From Parapristionchus giblindavisi (Eukaryota > Nematoda > Chromadorea > Rhabditida > Diplogasteridae): a stretch of DNA of 64,000 bases. Below, piece after piece: positions 59,182 through 64,000 of this stretch; the first letter of the stretch is position 1, and every line of letters starts with the position of its first letter. The DNA is taken from assembly GCA_943737045.1 (NCBI GenBank), contig CALSFV010000227.1, positions 959,501 through 1,023,500 on the forward strand, read 5' to 3'. The notes under the pieces are model-generated. The model had not been told where the DNA came from and searched no databases. It saw nothing but the letters and a program-made list of their open reading frames with translations. The translations under genes were made by a program, and so were the position numbers.

Positions 59182-61991
59182 TTACTGATATAGGTTTGTT
59201 AATTTTATTGATCCATTCTCCTTCTTCTCTTTGAGTGTTTGAGAAAGACGAGAATACAATTCTTTCGCTTTCTCATTCTTCAGTAATCTGTTCGATTCGA
59301 GAGTCTCGAAGCATTCCATCACTTCTTCGACTCCTTCCGAATATAGAATCCTGCAAAAGACAAAAGATTAAAAGCGCACTACTAGCTAACTCCTGTGGTA
59401 TTTCAAAACTAGTAGTCTACATATCATTCCCACTAGAAGTAGACTTTCAATTAATCTTCTAGTTAGACGTAAGTTTACTGGTGTACAATACTGTAATACA
59501 CTTCGTCAAATGTTCTTTCACTAGTTGTAATCTTCTAGTCAGTGACGTATTTTAAGTAAACTGTCAGTTTTGAAATACCATAGTCTCCGCTCTGGCCACA
59601 CTCTCGATTTCTTTGTCTGCGAGAGAATATTGCCAATGCGGACAGTAAAATTAGCTTGGGGTGTACAGTAGAATAAGAAGAAGAAAGCTAACTTTAGGCA
59701 ATCACAATCGTCGATCGTGGAAAGAGAAGCGACTGTTATTGAGTAGAGGGCGAACAATTGGACTCCGGGATAGTTAGTGTTAAATAGGAGATCAAAGAAT
59801 GGAACGAATGTACTGCAATGGATTATTAATTAATAACCCCATCCACGATGTGTTCTATTGAAGGAAGAAATATTATTACTGAATAGCTGAATACTGAACT
59901 GACAACTGAATAAGCAAATACAATTATGTTGATAATCACGATCATTGATTTATTTTTATTTATTTCGGCAGACAAAATTTTCGTGTCAAGATATTATATA
60001 AATCGGGCTTGGGGGAATGGGAATCACTCATTGGATATTTCTGTGTTTAGCGATAGTAGCAAGGGGTTTTCACAAGTACAGTACATTTTATACGGACAAT
60101 ATTGAGCGCATAAAAATCACTTGTTTTATTTGTAGAAGAGACTTTCTTGTTTTGGTTCAGAAACTATGCCGATCTCTTTCATATATAAAATAGCGCGCGG
60201 CGAAGGTCAGCCGGGTTAGGTGGGTGGCAGGGCAGCGGAGAGACAATCGAGAGGCGGGGCGAGATCTAGCCTTTGAGCGACTTCCGTTCTTTAGAGCACA
60301 GTGTCATTTTCTTGTGCAAGTACATTTTATACGCACGATATTAACATTTAAAAAAAAACTTTTTCAATTCATAAAACGAAATACGGTGTGCCCGCTCAAG
60401 TGTGGGAGAGAGATTGAGCGGGATGCGTTATAGAATTATCGGATCGTACGTAATTTGGAATTGGCCGGACAATTTTAAAGGGGCTGAAACATTTGTCAAC
60501 GGCCTCATCAACGATCCACGCTCTCTCGTTGTTAAAGAACAGAGAAATAGTGCACACAGAGAAATAAGTGTTATCCACGGAGCATAAGACCTGAGAAGTG
60601 TTATATTTAACACTTTTTGAGCTGAAAAAGTGTTATATATAACACTTCTAAGGTCTTATGCTCCGTGGATATTGTGCGTATAAAATGTACTTGCATAAGA
60701 AAATGACAAATGTTGCTAACGAACGGAAGTCACAATCGAGAGGCGAGCGAGATAGCCCTGCATCTCGCCCCGCCTCTCGATTGTCTCTCCGCTGCCTCTC
60801 TCTAACCCGGCTGACCTTCGCCGCGCGCTATATTATATATAAAAGAGATCGGCATAGTTTCTGAACCATGCAAAACAAGAAAGTCTCTTGTGGGAGTGAT
60901 TGGCAACTCTCGTACCAAATAAACAAGTGTATTTTATACGGTCAATAACACTTATTTTTCTGTGTGTGCGCAATGGAGAGGCCATTGAGTGAGGTCACTC
61001 TACACAATACACAGGGAGTTTGTAAATAAATATCTCGCAAGTGCAGTCATAAATATATAAATAACTAATATTTTAATTTTTATAACTATGACTGACTCTT
61101 CACACTGAAAAAAAAGTGTTAAAAACCACCAAAAATACATTGGTGATCCTTGTTCTTTAATCTTTGATCTTTGATCTCTCCTGTATCGTTTCATTTTACA
61201 CGTTTTTCTCTGTGCGTTATTGCTTGACTAAAGTTTAACCAAACAAAGAAATACCTAAAGATTCTGCGATTGAAGATGAAATATTTGAAGATAAGTACGG
61301 GCATGCTAAGCTCTTCAACGGGCCAGCCTTCAGCCCTTTTTATCTGAAACTTATAATTGTTACATGCGCACGGAAGATCAACGAACAAAGAACAAAGATC
61401 AAAGATCAAAGATCAAAGATACTCACCAAATTTTGATCAATATTCTTCTGGGATTGCTCTCCAATCGAACATAGCGGTGATGCAATCATAAAAGATAGAA
61501 TTCCCTCTCTGAGATATTGATAGCGATGATTACCGAACCGATCTATTCTGTCCAGTATACTAAAAAAATAGTAATGTTTATATTTATCTTTTCTATGTGT
61601 TTGAAAAAGTGGAAAGAGATCATGAAAGAGTTGTATTTTTTTAATGTAATGAGATGACTTTGTGTTTTCATTTTCTTTAATCTTTCTTATTGTTAGCTCT
61701 ACTCACACGAGGAATTTGGTACCTATTACGCGGAAGACGGCTTCATGGTTCTCAGGCTTTATCATAACTTGGTACAATATCAATAGAATCTGAAAATTCT
61801 TGCGAAAATATTTTTAAAAATCACGAAAATTAGAAAAAGGGAAGAAAAATGAATTTTAAAATAAGTACTCAACTAAAATAATAAATAACTCACGAGTTGA
61901 ACCGATCCGATCGGCCGATCACAAATCATGCTGTACAGAAGTTGAAGGCCCCCGTTCCGAACAAATTGGAAAGACGACTCTGTCGATAAAT
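59182..61991 (-). CDS. ZYG-11/ZER-1-like gene, copy 2, last six exons only in this window
   Basis: Exons 61991-61894, 61789-61707, 61559-61427, 61343-61255, 59812-59693 and 59350-59182 correspond to exons 10-15 of the first copy; the last five have the same lengths as before. All are open: STESSFQFVRNGGLQLLYSM, ILLILYQVMIKPENHEAVF, YLREGILSFMIASPLC, AEGWPVEELSMP, GVQLFALYSITVASLST, then EGVEEVMECFETLESNR to a TAA. These are the armadillo-like C-terminal part. Exons 1-9 are not found before 64000; they may lie beyond the edge, or the copy is truncated. The intron between 59812 and 61255 holds several mobile elements. Many substitutions but no stops suggest some constraint. Confidence 0.65.
59396..59583. 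repeat. Palindrome with TGGTATTTCAAAACTAG ends
   Basis: GGTATTTCAAAACTAG at left and TTTTGAAATACCATAG at right; fourth member of the GGTATTT palindrome family. Directly followed by a 5'-truncated family 1 MITE (59580-59668). Confidence 0.75.
60085..61000. mobile_element. Nest of fold-back elements in the ZYG-11-like copy 2 intron
   Basis: Two TATAGCGCGCGGC elements (about 60085-60340 and 60672-60950, opposite orientations), a family 2 TTAA element (starts 60473) split near 60550 by inserted DNA and resuming near 60965, and the perfect-looking palindrome 60567-60680 with GGAGCATAAGACCT ends. At least three insertions are nested. Confidence 0.7.
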
Positions 61992-62770
61992 CTACAATAG
62001 ACACACTGGAAACATAACATTTTTTTCAAAAAATATAGAAATTCGTTTAGACGAAAGACTTTCCGATGTCCATGTAAATCAAACACATCTCTCCTTGCCA
62101 AGTGATTTTTGAGGGGGGGGGGGAGTGATTATTTCGGAAACCGATCACAAATCGGTTAGGAGGGGGCCTGCGTACGGCAACAGATCTTGCAACATTGTTC
62201 TCAGTAGGAGTATACGGTATTGGGCTACAGTAACCGTCAGAAATCGCTGAATGATTCATGGTTGAGAATAGCCGAGGTCGAACAATTCATGATGGTCCTA
62301 GATCAAATACCATTTGCTACTATTTCAACAGTGAACCAACTTTTATTTTTCTGGAAACCGTTGCCCGAACTACCGTAATCGTAATGCACCCACCGAGATT
62401 TGTGTGATCTTCACCCCAATACTATAGGACACGGTTACTAGAATACGGTAGTGTTGGTTGCGGTATCCCGAAAAATACAAGTATGTTCACTTTTGATATA
62501 AAATCAAATAGTATACCTTCATCAATTTTTTCAATGAACTGAAAAAAATCAGCTCGCGGTTCTTGACGGTTACATTAGTCCAATACCGTACACTCTTACT
62601 GATAACACTGGTAAAAGTTTTGTTAGGCCATATCCCAACCGATTTATGATTCGCTGCCGAATTGATCATCCCCCATTGTATTTTTTCTCGGTAAATACAC
62701 TTTGCAAGTTGTATTCTCGAAAAAAGTGAAATTTCCAATGCCGTTGTTTCTGTTTTGATTGCCACTAACG

Positions 62771-63038
62771 ATAAAGGTACAAGCCTTTGTCCAAGACACA
62801 CGAAGTCCTGCGGGTGATCGCTCGCTGCTAGGCCAGTAAAATAATTCAAGGCCAATTCAGTCCGGATCGCCTACACTCTTCCTCAGACCTACTTTACAGC
62901 ATGAACTAGTCACTACCAATTCCCCTTTCTCGCGTTTTGGTCGTGCGGGGGCGGCGTAATGGGAATCGAACCGGGAATCGAACCCAGGAGAGATGGAAAG
63001 CTGGGGCGTGCCATAGATCACTACACCACTTCGCCTCT
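62771..63038 (-). mobile_element. tRNA-derived SINE, family 1, reverse copy
   Basis: On the minus strand: GAGGCGAAGTGGTGTAGTGA, then GGGTTCGATTCCCGG, and the body with GATCACCCGCAGGACTTCGT. An independent locus from the kinase copies. Confidence 0.8.
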
Positions 63039-63465
63039 AAACTAAGGGGGGCGATCGATTCGGCAACGGATCATAAATCGGTTGGGAGATGGCCTATGGC
63101 AACAAAAGATGTACCATTCTTATCAGTAGGGGTCTACGGTATTGTGCTACCGTAACCGTCGGGAATCGTGAACTGATTTTTCAGCGGACCCATGACCCGG
63201 GGTTCATGGTTGAAAATTACCGAAGTCGAAACATTCATGATGGTCCGAGACCAAATGCTATACGTCTGTATATCAACAGTCAGCTAACTTTTATTTTAAT
63301 GGATACCATAACCCGAACTACCGTAATCAAACCGGGATTTGACGTGAATTTCGCTATAATATTGAAGAGTATGGTAGCTGATTACGGTAATTCGGGTTAC
63401 GGTATCCAGAAAGATAAAAGTTGGTTCACTTTTCAACCATTTTTCAACCATTTTTCGAAAAGTTT

Positions 63466-63922
63466 CATGATGAATGCGTGCGAAAAAGTCAGAATTGTGT
63501 TTGAATCGGTTTCCAACTAGCTTTCTGTAACATTCTATCATAGTACTTTACAATGTACATAATCAATATAAAAATCGTTAATTATTGAAAATTCATAAAA
63601 TTCAATTTGAGTGCCTACTTTCAAGGCAAATTTCTGAAATATTGCATTTTTTTCGACTCGAATGCTGCGACAATGAGCAAATCACAATGACAATGTGAAG
63701 TTTCATGATGAGTAAACATACTTGAACTGAAATCCCGACATTCGGCTCACTTTGAAAAATCGATTTCCATACCCCGGGGTCATGGCACAAAAAATAGAAT
63801 TTTCGAAAATTAACGATTTTCATATTGATTATGTACATTGTAAAGTACTATGACAGAATGTTACAGAAAGCTAGTTGGAAACCGATTCAAACACAATTCT
63901 GATTTTTCGCACGCAATCAGAA
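63466..63922. repeat. Inverted repeat with about 135-bp arms
   Basis: GAATGCGTGCGAAAAAGTCAG ... TAGTACTTTACAATGTACAT on the left pairs with ATGTACATTGTAAAGTACTA ... CTGATTTTTCGCACGC on the right, about 180 bases between the arms. It causes mirrored open frames on the two strands. Confidence 0.8.
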
Positions 63923-64000
63923 TGAAAATTTTCGAAAAAAATGGTTGAAAGGAGATATCAGCCATTGAGCATTGGCTGAATATTATTCACATCATTAGTA

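Larger units (their letters stand above)
61992..64000. other. Repeat-filled right end, no supported exon
   Basis: Holds diverged single units of the 35-bp minisatellite, a GGATCATAAATCGGTTGGGA segment repeated at about 54125, 62140 and 63060, the SINE at 62771-63038 and the inverted repeat at 63466-63922. The longest frame (62487-62855, minus) runs through the SINE tail and repeats and is not credible. ZYG-11-like exons 9 to 1 were looked for and not seen. Confidence 0.5.

Noticed and set aside
62487..62855. 122-residue minus-strand frame considered as a missing ZYG-11-like exon
   Set aside because: It crosses the SINE tail and dispersed repeats and shows no leucine-rich or armadillo pattern.
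63089..63541. Opposing frames of 143 and 81 residues
   Set aside because: Both lie on the arms of a long inverted repeat, which explains the mirrored open frames.

Overview
The window is animal nuclear DNA, most likely from a rhabditid nematode (a diplogastrid-like worm is possible, not shown). Genes are split into many short exons. GT-AG introns often end in TTTCAG or TTGCAG, one gene starts directly behind a trans-splice-like acceptor, and the proteins match known C. elegans genes. I built gene models by hand from conserved reading frames and splice sites. The complete models have coding lengths divisible by three, which is strong internal support.

Layout. 1-1.1 kb: 5' exons of a myotubularin-related (MTMR6/7/8-type) phosphatase on the minus strand, running off the left edge. 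1.1-6 kb: repeat-rich intergenic DNA. 6.0-11.3 kb (+): 14-exon alkyldihydroxyacetonephosphate synthase (ads-1/AGPS) ending in the peroxisomal signal SKL. 12.0-19.6 kb (+): 22-exon TBK1/IKK-epsilon-like kinase (ikke-1), copy A. 20.1-22.8 kb (+): ATP-dependent NAD(P)HX dehydratase (NAXD). 24.1-36.1 kb (+): ZYG-11/ZER-1-like leucine-rich and armadillo-repeat protein with repeat-filled introns and one apparent frameshift. 36.8-37.7 kb (+): 3' exons of an unrecognised small gene.

The right half (about 37.7-62 kb) is a rearranged duplication. Two more apparently intact kinase genes, B and C, lie on the minus strand as direct tandem units of 7.3 and 8.5 kb. Facing C across a palindromic spacer is a broken chimeric kinase pseudogene, D. 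Beyond it lie minus-strand copies of the small gene and of the last six exons of the ZYG-11-like gene. The order ZYG-11-like 3' end, small gene, kinases, small gene, ZYG-11-like 3' end therefore reads as a large inverted repeat around the kinase cluster. This local expansion of an innate-immunity-type kinase is the most interesting feature.

The rest is dense in short non-autonomous DNA transposons (TTAA-flanked, TA-flanked and fold-back types), a decayed mariner element with perfect ends, tRNA-derived SINEs, microsatellites, a 35-bp minisatellite and arrays of TTTGATC. Because B and C are paralogous, several insertions can be dated against an empty site in the sister copy. At two places a repeat end serves as the 3' splice site of a kinase exon.
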